A DNA stretch of 64,000 nt. Origin: Cricetomys ansorgei (Eukaryota; Chordata; Mammalia; Rodentia; Nesomyidae). Numbering within the stretch: the first letter of the stretch is position 1; each line of letters begins with the position of its first letter. A model generated the notes under the pieces. That model ran no database searches and was not told the origin of the DNA. It saw nothing but the letters and a program-made list of their open reading frames with translations. A program made the position numbers and the translations under genes. Location: the NCBI GenBank assembly GCA_026225945.1, contig JAMJFZ010000107.1:51003001-51067000 (forward strand), read 5' to 3'. Of this stretch, positions 32,085 to 44,424 are shown one piece after another.

Positions 32085-34135
32085 TGGGAGAGTGACATGA
32101 AACCTGTCCTAGGGAGACAGCTCTGGCCCTGCTGCACACTGTAACTTGACTCTCTTCTGGCTTCCTCAGCTTTCTAGCACATTCTTCAGTTACTTGGCCT
32201 AGATCTAAGCTTGCTTCTCTGGGTTTTAACTTTACTGTTACATTCTGAAATTTTGGAGCTCTCTAGAGGGGAGGAGCAGGACCCCTGCTACTAATGTCAG
32301 GTCAAGCCTTTTCGATTCCCAGCTTTCCTACTCATAAGAGTAGGAAATCTCTTTACAAGATGAAACAAAAACGGCAAGCGGAGATCCCTATGTAAAAATA
32401 TCTGCAGGACCAGACAGATTTACCTTCCGTTTTCCTCATCTCTGCACATTTCTCTTATAGTTTAATTACAGAATGGAGCAGACACTGCAGCTTCTGTTTG
32501 CTGCATGGGTGTTGGAAGATCAAAGTCTGAATACTTTTCAAGGCTTAAATAAAGCCTGTGACCAGGTTTGACAACTCATTTCACCTGCTGAGAAGTCTTT
32601 TTTTGTTTACCCATTCCATCGTGGTGCAATTTGAATTTAGGAGAGAGACAAACACAGGAGCACAAACATTCAAAACACACCTGTGCAGGCAGTCACACAT
32701 GTTTGATGCGAAGTCGCTATGATCCCCTTTTGCTTTGATTGTATTCCATGTAAACTGACGGAGGGGATTCTGACTCAACGTTTTTCCACAGCTGGAATAG
32801 ATCAGTTTGATGCCATGGTGATTTTTTTTTTCAGTTTGCTTTTGCTAAACAATCAGCATTAGGAAAAAGATTAGGTCTATGTATAAACATGTATTCCCTG
32901 TGCCTGAGATGTCAGATGTATGCTAACTCCCCTTTGTGTAAAGAGATCATATTTAAATCCCTTGAGTGGCTGTTCAGCTAACATTTAGAGTCTCTTAATC
33001 TACTATTTGATGCTAAACCAAATAGGCCCTTGGGGAAGAATTAAGAACAAGCCAGACAGTATAAAATTCTTGTGTTGTTCAAGTTGAACAATATCTGTTG
33101 TACTGGGTGTAGCTCGGACAATCACTGTGGGGTGTAGTTAAGAACACTGCCTATACACAAATGCTCCAGATAAAGTGCTGTGGAGATGCAGATGGGCTAA
33201 AGAGGTGAATATTTGTATTATTTACTATTCAGGGTCTTGGACTTTTTGTGAATGAAACATCACTCAGATGAATAGATATGGCCATGCCAAAACCAAACCA
33301 AACAAAACTAGCCTAGTGTTTAAAGCTTTGGCCTAAATGCCATGGGGCTTCGTCTGTATTTTTGAGCGTTGGATTCTGTCCTCAGAAACACTCTGGGACT
33401 ATCCAAACATAGGGAAAGACTCACTGACAATTAGCAAAAACTTGAGGAAAGTGAAAATGAGCACCAACTCCATGGATCACTTGGACTTGTAATAACTAAC
33501 TCTTCTTAGGGGCTGACAGTTCTTTCTTCCAAGGGAAGAAATTGCGCATGAACACATCTTTCTTCTAAATCACAGGTCTTACCTAAAGCCTAAGTCAAAG
33601 TCAAAGTCTCTTCAATATTTCCACAAGGCTGGCTGGGGCTTCTTCTCATTGGATGTTACATTTACCCTAACAACTTGTTTATTGTTCCTGCCTCATATTT
33701 TGTTCTCAGGGATTCTTTGGAGTTTGTTCTTATATCTATTTGTGAACAAGGTGTTTTTCTCTCTCTCCCTGTCTTTCTGTTTACACATCACTATGCTAAA
33801 TGTTTCTGTGAGTACCAGGTCCACCATTCCTTCTAGATATTGTGGAAGCCACTGTATGGATCCACAGATCCAGAGGCTTTTGTAAGGTGCTCTGCTTTTC
33901 CTGGATGCCAGGCCTGGGGCTGAGCAACGAAAGGTTGCTGGGGGTCTACCGCATCCTCTGCCACCCTATGGCCTGCCACTGCCTCCTATAGCCTGGCACC
34001 CATAGAGTGAATCCTGAGACACTGAACTATGTAGGTTGATGAAGGCTTACTGATCTGCACAGCATGCTCTCTTTCAGTGGGTTCTTCTAACTTTTCTAAA
34101 CAGCTTGTACACAAATGTTCTGAGAAACCACAGTA
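32085..34135. other. Intergenic, no gene recognised
   Basis: No supported gene. The stretch 32600-32790 is repeat-free with scattered CpGs; nothing further can be said. Confidence 0.5.
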
Positions 34136-34136
34136 C

Positions 34137-34500
34137 TGGCTGGTTTTGTGTCAACTTGACACAAGCTGGAGTCATCAGAGAGGAAGGAGCCTCAATTGTG
34201 AAAATGTCTCCATAAGGTCCAGCTGTAAGGCATTTTTTTAACCAGTGATTCATGGAGGAGTAACCAGCCCATTGTGGGCCATCACTGAGCAGGTAGTCCA
34301 GGTTTCTCAAAGAAAGCAGGCTGAGCAAGCCATGTGAAGCAAACTAGTAAGCAGCACCCCTCCATGGCCTCTGCATCAGCTTCTGCCTGCAGGTTCCAGC
34401 CCTGCTTGAGCTCCTGTCCTGACTTTCTCCAAGCATGCAGTCTTGCTTGGTGAGGAACAGCCAACACCTTACATGGGAAAAGAAGGAAGGAGATTGATCC
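34137..34500 (-). mobile_element. L1 3'-end-derived repeat (Lx-like)
   Basis: TGTGTCAACTTGACACAAGCTGGAGTCATCAGAGAGGAAGG, GGGCCATCACTGAGCAGGTAGTCC, GCAGCACCCCTCCATGGCCTCTGCATCAGC. This is the same family as 37263-37690 in the opposite orientation. Confidence 0.65.
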
Positions 34501-34939
34501 CAAACTTCAGAATTTATTCCTTGTAGACTTTCATGATATGACAGGCAGGTGGTAGATCTCCCCCACTCTTCTCTTCTGAACCCCAGGGTCCCCAGATGCG
34601 GGGCAAGCACTGGCCCACAGAGCTACTTCCTCCCCACCCCTCAGAGCATTCATTCCTATCAACAGCCTATAGCAACAGATTATTTCTTCTGTACCCCGCT
34701 CATCACAGACCCAAGAGTTAAATAAATTAATCAGTGTTCCATACTTTCAAAAATGCTGCTATTTAAGTGTCAGCTACTATTGTAATTTTTCCTAGCTTTC
34801 TATTGATTCGGTCATCTCTGTGTCTCATGAGCTCACACAGTGGTTTCCACAGGTGACCTAAGTTGTTTTTCTAATTTTAATTTTTGCCTTCTTACTTCCT
34901 GTGAACATTTTCCTTTGAAACATCCTGCCTGCCTTTATG

Positions 34940-35046
34940 TAGCCCTTTTTTTTCCCCCCAGACAGTCTCATTATGTTGCCCCAGGCTGGCCTCAAACTCC
35001 CAATTCCCCCTTTTTCTGCCTTCCCAGTGCTGGGATTAGATAGGCA
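34940..35046 (-). mobile_element. B1-type SINE (old)
   Basis: CCCAGACAGTCTCATTATGTTGCCCCAGGCTGGCCTCAAACTCCC... CCCAGTGCTGGGATTAGATAGGCAC. Confidence 0.75.
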
Positions 35047-35810
35047 CTATTTGTTAGAAGGGGCTTGTACATCACCTTCAGTGAGATTTCTGTCAAGGCT
35101 GGGTTCTCTGTTCCTTTAGTTGTTATATTCAGGCTGCTTTTTTCCCCCTCTCTGTGCAGGCAAAAAATACAGTATTGATGAAGAGGGTGTCAGATCCGGG
35201 TGATAGGCACACAGCAATGAATGTTTCAGAAGGAAGGGTGTTTGCAGTACGCCCCTCAGCTGCCTAAATTCAGACACTGCGTGAGTTTTTCATGATGACA
35301 CTCAGGGATCAGAAGTCCAGCCTCACATCTGCCTAACTTTTCCTATTGTTTGTTCAAAATGCCCAAGACCAGAAGTGAGGGGCTAGGAGTTAGAGACTTC
35401 CTGGTAGGCAGACAGAGGGGGGGAGGGCCTTGACTAGGTAATAAAGGTGGCAGACCTGCAAGATGGCTGGCTTCTTCCTCTTCTTTCAAACCGGAGGCAA
35501 AAACCTGGTGGCCTAAAATGAACACCTGCCCAGTCTCCTCCTCCCACCTGTCCTAAACTCCCCCCCACCCCCAACACCTGGTCTCGGCCTTGATGATGGA
35601 CAGGCTCTGCTCCAACAAGTTCAAGGCTGGATCAGGATCTATTATTTACACAAAAGTTGTGGGCCTAGAAGCCCACATGTTCTTGTTCAAACTGACCAAC
35701 CCTGAGTTAGAGGAGGAACACACCTCAATCCTTTCAAAGTTCCAACCCTAAATGAAGTCCGATTTTCAGATTCCTGAATCCCCTGTCTGCTTTGCAGAGC
35801 ATCTTTTTCT
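35047..35810. other. Intergenic, no gene recognised
   Basis: C-rich runs at about 35561-35575. No supported gene. Confidence 0.5.
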
Positions 35811-35811
35811 C

Positions 35812-35840
35812 TTTGTGTGTTTGCTGTGTGTGTATGTGTG

Positions 35841-35873
<33 letters not shown>
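35812..35873. repeat. (TG)n microsatellite
   Basis: Interrupted then pure TG run ending in GCGCGC. Confidence 0.95.
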
Positions 35874-35878
<5 letters not shown>

Positions 35879-36049
35879 CCATGTTTTCTCACACCTAGTA
35901 AAAGCTTTTCTTTATCAGCTGATTCTGTTTTCTGTTTGAGATCTTTCCCTGCTACTAATGGTCCTAATCAAGATTTGTCCTGCCTTTTAATTCTTACCTG
36001 GCAGAGAGAGAGAAAAAAAAAACTTTCCTAGTGCTGTGATATTTTAATG

Positions 36050-36222
36050 CAGGTCTTTATGTTGTGGAGATCCCCAACCATAAAATTATTTTCACTGCTA
36101 TTTCATAATTGTAATTTTGTTGCTGTTATGAATTGTAATGTAAATATCTGGTATGCAGAATGTGCTTAAGCAACCTCTGTGAAAGCGTTGTTTGACCTAC
36201 AGGTTGAGAACTGTTGCTCTAG
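36050..36222 (-). mobile_element. URR1-type hAT DNA transposon (one end decayed)
   Basis: CCAACCATAAAATTATTTTCACTGCTATTTCATAATTGTAATTTTGTTGCTGTTATGAATTG ... GACCTACAGGTTGAGAACTGTTG. The left terminus is poorly preserved. Confidence 0.85.
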
Positions 36223-36284
36223 CTGGAAACAGAAATGTTTCAGATTGGGAATCTTTTTAAATTTAGGAATATTTGCATACTGTA

Positions 36285-36845
36285 TGGTCAAGGTTCTCTA
36301 GACTCTAGGGAAACAGAACTAATGGAATATATATATATATATATTACACACACACACACATTTGTACACACACATATATATACAAGTGTATATATGTGTG
36401 TGCATATATATATATATGATTTTTTGAGTAGCTTACAGGCTATGTCCCAGCTAGTCCACTAATGACTGTTCACCAATGCAAAGTCCAAGAATCCAGTAGT
36501 TGCTCAGTTCATTAGGCTGGATGTCTCAGCTGGGCTTCAGTGCATGCTGGAATCTGAAGAAGTAGACTCTAATGACAGTAAAGAGATGGACTTGCCAGTA
36601 AGAGAGCAAGGAAAAGCAGGCAAAGAACAAAACCTTCCTTCTTCCATGTCCTTTATATAGGCTACCACCAGAACGTGTGGCCCAGGTTAAAGATGTATCT
36701 TCCCACCTCAAAAGATCCAGATTATAGGTGGGTCTTCCTACTTCAAATGATTTAATTAAGGAAAATCCCTTCAGGTGTTCCCAGCTGCTTGGGTTTTAGT
36801 TAGTTCCAAATGTCAAGTTGACAGCCAAGAATAGCCATCACACAT
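36285..36845 (+). mobile_element. L1 3'-end-derived repeat (Lx-like) carrying a (TA)/(CA) microsatellite
   Basis: GGTTCTCTAGACTCTAGGGAAACAGAACTAATGGAATATA, a TA/CA microsatellite at 36328-36418, then AAAGTCCAAGAATCCAGTAGTTGCTCAGTTCATTAGGCTGGATGTCTCAGCTGGGCTTCAG, ending in GTCAAGTTGACAGCCAAGAATAGCCATCACA. A well-preserved common muroid repeat. The Lx assignment is from memory. Confidence 0.65.
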
Positions 36846-37197
36846 ACATATGATGAGCTATGTTAAGGATGGAACTCAAGTCCCACAGAATTCATCTGGG
36901 TTACATATGCATCTTATGCACCCAGCCTGAAGGTAACATTATGCAGTGGTTTCTGCATGAAGTCTGACCTATCACCTGAGATCAGGCATGGGATTTTCCA
37001 GTTGGGGCATTATTGCTGACACTGCAGAAGATTCAGGGTTTGGAACATTTCAGACTGCAGACTCTCACATCAGGGGTTCTCAGCCTGTGCAAGCTGCAGT
37101 GAGTTCTGACACAGTCAGCTGCTGCTGCTCCCCAAGATGCTCTCAAATCCTGGGCTGATTGAGCAGCCTACCATCTGTTAAGACCCAGCTTGAATGG

Positions 37198-37201
37198 GTG
37201 T

Positions 37202-37258
<57 letters not shown>
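37198..37258. repeat. (TG)n microsatellite
   Basis: Nearly pure TG over about 60 bp. Confidence 0.95.
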
Positions 37259-37260
<2 letters not shown>

Positions 37261-37262
37261 AC

Positions 37263-37690
37263 CTGCTTGTCTTAGTTAGCATTTCCATTGCTGTGATGAA
37301 ACACCACCAAAAGGCAATATGGGGAAGAAAGGGTTTATACGACTTAAACTTCCATATCACTGTTCATTATTGAAGGACGTCAGGATAGGAACTCAAACAA
37401 GGCAAGATCCTAGAAGTAGGAGCTGATGCAGAGGCCACAGAGGGTGCTGCTTACTGTCTTGCTTTCCATGGCTTGCTCAGCCTGCACTCTTATAGAACCC
37501 AGGACCACCAGTCCTGGGATGGAACCACCCACAATGGGCTGGGCCGTCCCCCAACAATTACTAATTAAGAAAATGCCTTACAGCCAGATCTTCTGGAGGC
37601 ATTTTCTCAATGAAATTTCCCTCCTTTCAGATAACTCGAGTTTGTGTGTCAAGTTGACATAAGACTAGCCAGAACACTGCCCTTTGAGAA
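37263..37690 (+). mobile_element. L1 3'-end-derived repeat (Lx-like)
   Basis: TGTCTTAGTTAGCATTTCCATTGCTGTGATGAAACACCA, GAGGCCACAGAGGGTGCTGCTTACTG, GGGCTGGGCCGTCCCC, ending in GTGTGTCAAGTTGACATAAGACTAGCCAGAACA. Confidence 0.65.
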
Positions 37691-38555
37691 ACCTCCATCC
37701 CTCCCATATCTTGACAACAGATCTGTGCTAGAAATCCCACTCTGTTTGCCTCTTGCAACCAGCAGTGAATATACTGTAGGTCCTCCTGATGGTGTGAGTT
37801 AAGCTCTCCAGAGGGAAGCCTGGGGCTTGTACACACATGTATAGCAAAGGGTTTAGCACATGCTAACTACTCAGTGGCCTCTTACATAATGGAGTGAAAG
37901 AAGAGAAAGGATAAAGAAACGGCATCGACAGAAGAGGAGATAGCCGAGATGAAAGGGGTGTAGCAGTGGACTCCCTTCAAAGCCTGCATAGTTAGAGAGC
38001 ACCATGTTATAAAAAGTCAGAGGAGAAGGAGACAATCATAAGGATGGATCCACAGTCTTCCTTCCTGTAAATGAAGCACTTGATTGAGTTTTACCCTGTC
38101 TGCCTGGCTGGTCCAGCGGAGGTTCTATACCCAGCCTTTCACTGATTAACTTTGGCTGAGGTCAGATTCACTACTTTTTCATTCACTCCTTCTTGACTGT
38201 GCAAAAGGCTTCTCCCAGAGTAACGAGAGCTGTTGAGAACCAATCAGGCTCCAAAGCACAGCAAACAGGTACTGGGCACCAAGGCCAGCAAAACCAGCTG
38301 CCTATCCCACCTGCCACAGGTTACTTTGATATCACAAGGCACTGTACTTTGTGCTCAGACCTGTCACAGCTGTGACTTTTAGTGCCCTTCAGAACCCAGA
38401 ACACCAAAACCATATTCCAAGTGACCTACCTACCTGACTCCAGTTTAGGGCCCCACCAGCCTCATCCTAGTTGGGTCCAAATGGGTAGTTCTTTCAGTAA
38501 GGCCCATGATACTGTTAGAAATTAGTTTTCCTGGAATCCTTGGGAAATGAAATCC
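37691..38555. other. Intergenic, no gene recognised
   Basis: No supported feature. Confidence 0.5.
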
Positions 38556-38564
38556 AACAATACC

Positions 38565-38865
38565 CCTTCCTGTACTGGATACCCAAATCCACAGATGCTC
38601 AAGTCCCCCGCATAAAACAATGTAGTGTTTACATATAACCTCTGTGATTCTACTACACACTTGAAATCATCTCTGAGCACTTAAAACACAATACAACATA
38701 AAAATCCACGTTAATATTATTATACTGTATTGTTTAGGGGGTGATGGTGGGGAAAAGCCTGTACATATTCCATATAGATACAATTCTTTTTCACCCCCTA
38801 CATTTTTTAATCTAAGGTTGGATGAATCTGGATATAGAACCAATATAATGGGACAGGGGTGCGTG
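38565..38865. mobile_element. MER2/Tigger1-type DNA transposon fossil
   Basis: TACCCAAATCCACAGATGCTCAAGTCCC, TTACATATAACCTCTGTGATTCT, TATACTGTATTGTTTAGGGGGTGATG. These blocks occur in the order of the MER2/Tigger1 consensus as I recall it. Termini are decayed. Confidence 0.65.
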
Positions 38866-41265
38866 TGCTGTATTTTGGGGACCGACCATGGTCCGTGTCT
38901 CACTATTAGGGCCACTGCTGTCTTCTCTCATTCTCTCAGCTGCCATAGTCTTATCTTCCGAAGTGCTGCACTACCAGGACTGATTCTGAGGCAGTGAATT
39001 TTTCCCTTTAACCTTTTTTTTTGTCGAGAAAAGATGATTCAGCAAGGGCTTAAGGGAGGGAGTTCTGGGAATCGGTGTTAATGCAGACTTCCCTCTTTTC
39101 GACTCAGTGAATCAACAGGTGTAGGTTTCCTACCCCGTGTCAGGACAGCACCCCGCCTTGCCCTGCGCACAGCTGAAGATGAAGGAGGCAGCTGGTGGAC
39201 ACCACAGACTTCCTCCTGCTGGCTTCCAAGGAGTCTAGAAAAGATCAGAGCTGTTCAGGAAGTGGTAGAAAGCTTCAGTTTGTTGGAAGAGAATGTGCCA
39301 GTCTCACTGGGTGGAGCTTAAGCTGAGCCCTGCCCTGGGCTGGAGCGTCCAGCCAGTGACTCATCTCTGCTCCTCTCTTGGGGCCAGCACATCCTTCCTC
39401 CTCCTTTGCCCGAGGTGTGCAGTTTTGCATACATCTACCAGGGCTCCTCTCTTGCTTCTGACTCACAGACCTCCTCTTCAACCTTGACCAGAGGGAGTGA
39501 TATCCAGAACATTCCATTGAGTTGACTTCAGCACTCACCACCACCTCACCCACTGGGCACTGGTACCTGACCACTGTAGGATTGCCACCCTTTCACAAGC
39601 ATGTCCTAAGAGAAAGCAGTTTTCTTGGCAATTCTGAAAACTGCACCTTCTCGGAGGTCTGAGCATTTCCATATAGGTGCAAGATGGCTACAGAGTAGTG
39701 AGTGACCTTAAGTGGTGACTTCTGCTTGCTAGAAAGGGAGCTCACCTAAACAGGGCTCTGGGGCTTCTGGACTACTGTGGGGACCCTCCATAGAACATGG
39801 GACATTTCCTCCATCACAGCCACCTGTGTAGTGGAAAGGGGCTGCTAACGGCCTGTGAAGAGTGCCAGGAAGGCTTGCTAGCTGTGGGAAAGGAGTGGGT
39901 AATGATGTCTCTTCTTCATATTTGTGGATCTGTCCCATAAATCCCTGTGCATACATGGACATGTTTCTCCACTACATTGAATTCTGCTGATTCCGATGAC
40001 AATTCAAATAAGATGATGAAAATCTGGGTCATCCTTTGACCTCTGAGTCATCGTGGAACCCCACAATTCAGTGCCAGGCTTTGCGCTTATCCTCTGATTT
40101 TAAACAGTGGTATCTGTCTCCAGCCATTTCCAAAGAACATGGCAGGAACAAGCATGTAAGCAATCGTGGTAGTATGGTAAAATAATAATAATACTGATAA
40201 CGATAACGACGATGATAATAATAATAATAATAATAATAATTAATAATAATAATGGATTTCCACTCTGCCAGAACAAGACTGGGAAAGACCAGGTGTAGGG
40301 AGAAATTCCCCTTCTAGCTGCCAGCAGCTGAGTTAGGATCCCTGGGTCTGAAGCTCTGAGGTGGGCAGACTCAGAAAGGAAATGCACCACTTCCTGAAGA
40401 GCTGGCCACCTGGAGAGCCAGGGACTCAGCTGGGAAACCCCCCTGTGTGGGGGAATTCTCTGGGAGCCTTTCAATATGTGGAAATGCCTTCCCACTGGCA
40501 CAAGGTGCTAGAGAACCCAGGGAAAACAGAAGGGGTAGATAGTGTGAGAAGCAAGGGAAAAGGAAGTCGCTTGTGAGTTGGAGGGCTCAGGGGCAAACTC
40601 CCGGTGAGATGTAGAGAAATCTCTTGTAAAGCAAGGGAGTCTACCATCTCCAGATGGCCTTGACCCCGTGTAGAAAAAACATGAGCTAGACACAGCAAAT
40701 CACAAGAGTCGATGATGAATGATGGTAAGGAAAAAAAGGGCAGGGAGAAAGACAATCTTTTTTACTGACCTCCATTATTAACGGTGAGGGTATTGGCGCG
40801 GAATGACTGATATATTTCAAAAACTTTCACTGTAAGTTAAAGTTGACTGAATCCAGTTGCAGATATCTCATTCTGTGTCCCCACCCCCTCCCATAGGCCC
40901 TAATACAGGGCCTTAGAGGTGGCTATAAACCCAGGCAGTGCCCATTGGGATGCCCCCAAGGACCACCAAAGCAGAGTGCAGTGTCACAGAACCAGCCCCT
41001 GCCTAGAGTCCATTGGAAGGCACATCCTGTGACCTTGGGCCTTTGTTGGGGCTGACTGATGTATGACAAGAGTCATCACATCCAGTTCCTCTGCAGGGCG
41101 GGGCAAGACAGCTGACAAACGAGGGAACCTGTAACCTAAACTTAAGGCACAGCTTCCATAAGAAGCATCACAGTGGCTAAACTTGACAGAAAAACAAATT
41201 TCTGGATTCCCGAACTTAGCAGTTATACAAAATGATGGGACTGTATACATCTTTAATAACCTTAT
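38866..41265. other. Intergenic with (AAT)n-like microsatellite at 40179-40254
   Basis: No gene recognised. 40179-40254 is an ATA/AAT repeat with a GAT/GAC-rich core. Confidence 0.5.
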
Positions 41266-41267
41266 TT

Positions 41268-41480
41268 TTAAAGACCTATTTTATGTATATGTGTGTTTTG
41301 TCTGTATATATGTACGTGTACCACATGCATGTCTGGTGCCTGAAGAGGTCAGAAGAAGGTATCAGATCCCCAGAAAATGGAGTTAAAGATGAAAGCCACT
41401 GTGTGGGTGTTGGGAACCAAACCCAGGTCCTTGCAAGAACAGAAGTACTCCTAGCCTCTGAGCCATCTTGCCAGCCCCTG
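41268..41480 (-). mobile_element. B3/B2-type SINE
   Basis: TTTTATGTATATGTGTGTTTTGTCTG, GAGTTAAAGATGAAAGCCACTGTGTGGGTG, GGTCCTTGCAAGAACAGAAGTACTCCTAGCCTCTGAGCCATCTTGCCAGCCCC. Confidence 0.85.
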
Positions 41481-42628
41481 GGGTTGTTTGGCATCTGTGA
41501 AAAGAGAACATCACTGCTAGAAAGACTGAAGTGCTACCAAAATAGTCTTAAGAGAGCCACGAAGCTGGGAAATCTATTAGCAATTACCTTCTCATGTAAC
41601 TTCTGGGCTGATTTTGTTCTTTAAGCAGAATGGTTATAAAAGCCAGGCATATTCACATGATTACAAATAAGTGGTTTGTGAGACAGAAAAAAAAACCAAA
41701 AAAAAAAAACAAAAGCTGTACTTTTAACCAGGTTGTAAGCAGCTGTACGTAAGCCCCATGCTTCGACAGAAACACGGATCAGCATCTGGAAATCGGCACT
41801 GGGTTCTTTGAGAACCCCTTCTCACTGTCGCCCCAGTCTGAGGCTTCTGACTTGCTATGTCACTGGCTTCCTCTTATCTGGTGCTGTGCAGTCTACACCT
41901 TGGGAGAGATTCATGGAAGAGCTGGGGGTCACAGCAGAGGCCACCAATAATCAGGACAGAGAATTTGAAGGTGTGAAGATCAGGAACATGAAACTCTAGC
42001 TAGGAAGATAAATTAGTTTGGACATTATTTGTAAAAACAATTTGTAATATGGACCAGGAAACTGAAAATGCTCGTGTCATTTCTATGATTGTCTCTTATC
42101 ACAGGGGATTACCCCCTTCCACACACACCCAATACTGGAGCAGATATATAAGGTTAAATGAAAACCTTGCTAGCCTACACAGAAGAATGGGAACTCCAAC
42201 ATGCTGCATGTGTGTATGTATTCCTTTGGAAAAACCTAAAAAACTCAGTAAACACCCACTCTGAAGCCTATTCTACTCTAATGTATTTACCAGGAAAAAA
42301 GTGTGTGTGTGAGGGCTTTCTGTGAGTGCTCCTGACCAGCATACCTACTATTGCACGACACTGGGAACAACACAGATCTCATCAAAAGATGACAAAAACT
42401 GTAACTCTTACTATTGATAACAGTTATATACCATGCATTATTTAAAAGAGCTGCAAGAAAATATTTTTGAATGCTTTCTCTATAAGGAAATAATTAGCGT
42501 TTAATGAGATACATTTCTTTAATCTCATTTGGACACTGCACAATGTGCACATATATCAGACACTCCATGGTACCCAGTAATGGGCACAATTTTGATGATT
42601 TTGTCTACCAGTTTAAAAAAGAAAAAGT
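41481..42628. other. Intergenic, no gene recognised
   Basis: A-rich run at 41686-41713. No supported gene. Confidence 0.5.
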
Positions 42629-42629
42629 T

Positions 42630-42788
42630 AGCAGTCGTGGCACATGCCTTTAATCCCAGCATTTGGGAGGCAGAGGTAGACAGATCTCTGTGAGTTTGAG
42701 GCCAGCCTGATCTACAGAGTGAGTTCTAGGACAGCCAGAGTTACAACCGAGAAACCCTGTCTTGAAAAACCAAAAAAAGAAAATGAAA
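42630..42788 (+). mobile_element. B1 SINE (well preserved)
   Basis: GCAGTCGTGGCACATGCCTTTAATCCCAGCATTTGGGAGGCAGAGG, TTTGAGGCCAGCCTGATCTACAGAG, AGCCAGAGTTACAACCGAGAAACCCTGTCTTGAAAAACC and an A-rich tail. The least diverged B1 in the window. Confidence 0.95.
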
Positions 42789-43258
42789 GAGTTAATACAC
42801 ACTATGAACCTGTGATGTTTTCAAACAACGGGAAAGTCGCTCACTCAGCAGCAGAAAGGAATGAGGTATGGACACACATAGTAATGTGGCTCCATCTCAA
42901 AATGTTTAATACTAGATGAAGCACCGAAAGATGCACGTTCATGATCCTATTGTATCAGACTCTCAAAAAACACAAATTACCTGTGGTCGGTGGTGGCAAG
43001 GGCCAAGGGATGGGTTACAAGGAGCCATAGGAAACCTTTTGCTCTCATACATTGTCCCTATACGCTGAGCCTTCTCCACTATAGCACACATATGTTCATG
43101 TTTACAGTTCCTCTATGTGTCACCATTTCTATTGTTATTTCAGTCAACGCTAAGATTCTAACAAAGACTTGTGATATAGAGAATACCCTATCAGTGACCT
43201 CATTGCAATGTGTGGATTGACAAAAGGAAGACGTGACATAGTCCAGGATTTTGATTTA
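42789..43258. other. Intergenic, no gene recognised
   Basis: No supported feature. Confidence 0.5.
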
Positions 43259-43261
43259 TGA

Positions 43262-44325
43262 CTTGTTTCACCAACTTTTTATGATACTTTTGCTAATAAT
43301 TTGAGTTTCATACAAAGTATCTCGATAACATCCTTCTTCCCAATCCTCTCTGCTCTACCATGCCCTCAAAAAAGAAAGAAGAAGAAACAAACAAACCAAC
43401 CAACCAAACAAACAAACAATGAAAGAAAGAAAAGTCAACCTCGTGTGGCAGGAGCCTGCATGTCAGGCTTTACCATAGTCTTTGGAGGCAGAAGGCTGCT
43501 TTGATTATATACTTTGACCTGGCTCATAATTGCCCTAGATGAAGCACTATAGAGTTTGACTTGAAGTTGGGCATCACCGCCCAAACCCAGACACAGAGCA
43601 GGCTCCCTGGTATCTTGCAAGCACCGGGGCATCACACAGTACCCCTGCCATTCCACAGGGACCAGGGTCTCCCACAGGCAATCAGTCATCCCTCAGGAAC
43701 CAGGATCTCACATAGGCACCCGGCAATCTGGCAGTCACCACGACTTCCCACATGTATCAGTGCCTCCCACAGGCACCTGGACATTCCACAGCAACCCAGA
43801 TATCCCACAGGCACCCAGAGATCCGCAGGCACCAGGGCCCTCTGCAGGCACCAGGAGCTACCACAGGCACCAGGGGATCTGGAAGACACTTCTCAGGCAT
43901 CATGCAGGCACCCAGCAACCCCACAGACACCTGGACATCGTGTATGTACTCAGTTTCCTCAGTGCCTGTGTGAAGTCCGTGTGCCTGCAGGATATCTGGA
44001 TTTCTTCAGGATAGTCAGGAGTCTGTGAGTTGTCTGGGTACCTGTGGGTTGGCCTCATGCCTGCATGATGCTGGGAGTCTGTGGGATTCCCTGGAGCCTG
44101 GGGGAAGTCCTGGTGCCTGTGGGATGTCCAAGTGACTGCCAGATGACCGGGTGCCTGAGGGATAGCTGGGTACCTATGCGATATCTGGGTGCTTGTGTGA
44201 TGTCCCCGTGATGTCCTTGTGGCTGCAAGATGTCTAGGTACCTGTGGGATGGCTGGGTGCCTATGAGATGTCTGGGTATGTGTGTGGTAGCTCAGAGCCT
44301 GCATGATGCCCAGGTGTCTGCAAAC
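43262..44325 (-). mobile_element. Minisatellite-bearing retroelement, copy 2, with 5' inversion
   Basis: 43262-43600 is the reverse complement of the tail seen at 1746-2095. It includes the A-rich/CT-rich block at 43370-43430, the CTATAGAGTTTGACTTGAAG stretch and the CAGAGCAGGCTCCCTGG stretch. 43600-43955 is the 19-bp repeat in reverse orientation (CACAGGCACC-type units). 43960-44325 is the same 19-bp repeat in forward orientation, with the block GGATTCCCTGGAGCCTGGGG shared with copy 1 near 1085. The flip at about 43955 puts the element's 5' part head-to-head with the rest. Confidence 0.7.
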
Positions 44326-44424
44326 TTTTGAATGGAGATAAATTTTCTTAGGAATCTTCTGTATGCAAGAACTGGTTTATCAGTTAAGATTCGCATATTT
44401 TACCTGTTTTTTAATTTTAATTTT

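Noticed and set aside
33105..33185. Possible old MIR-type SINE
   Set aside because: Only a short, weak resemblance (a TAGTTAAGAACACTGCC-like stretch); not enough to call.
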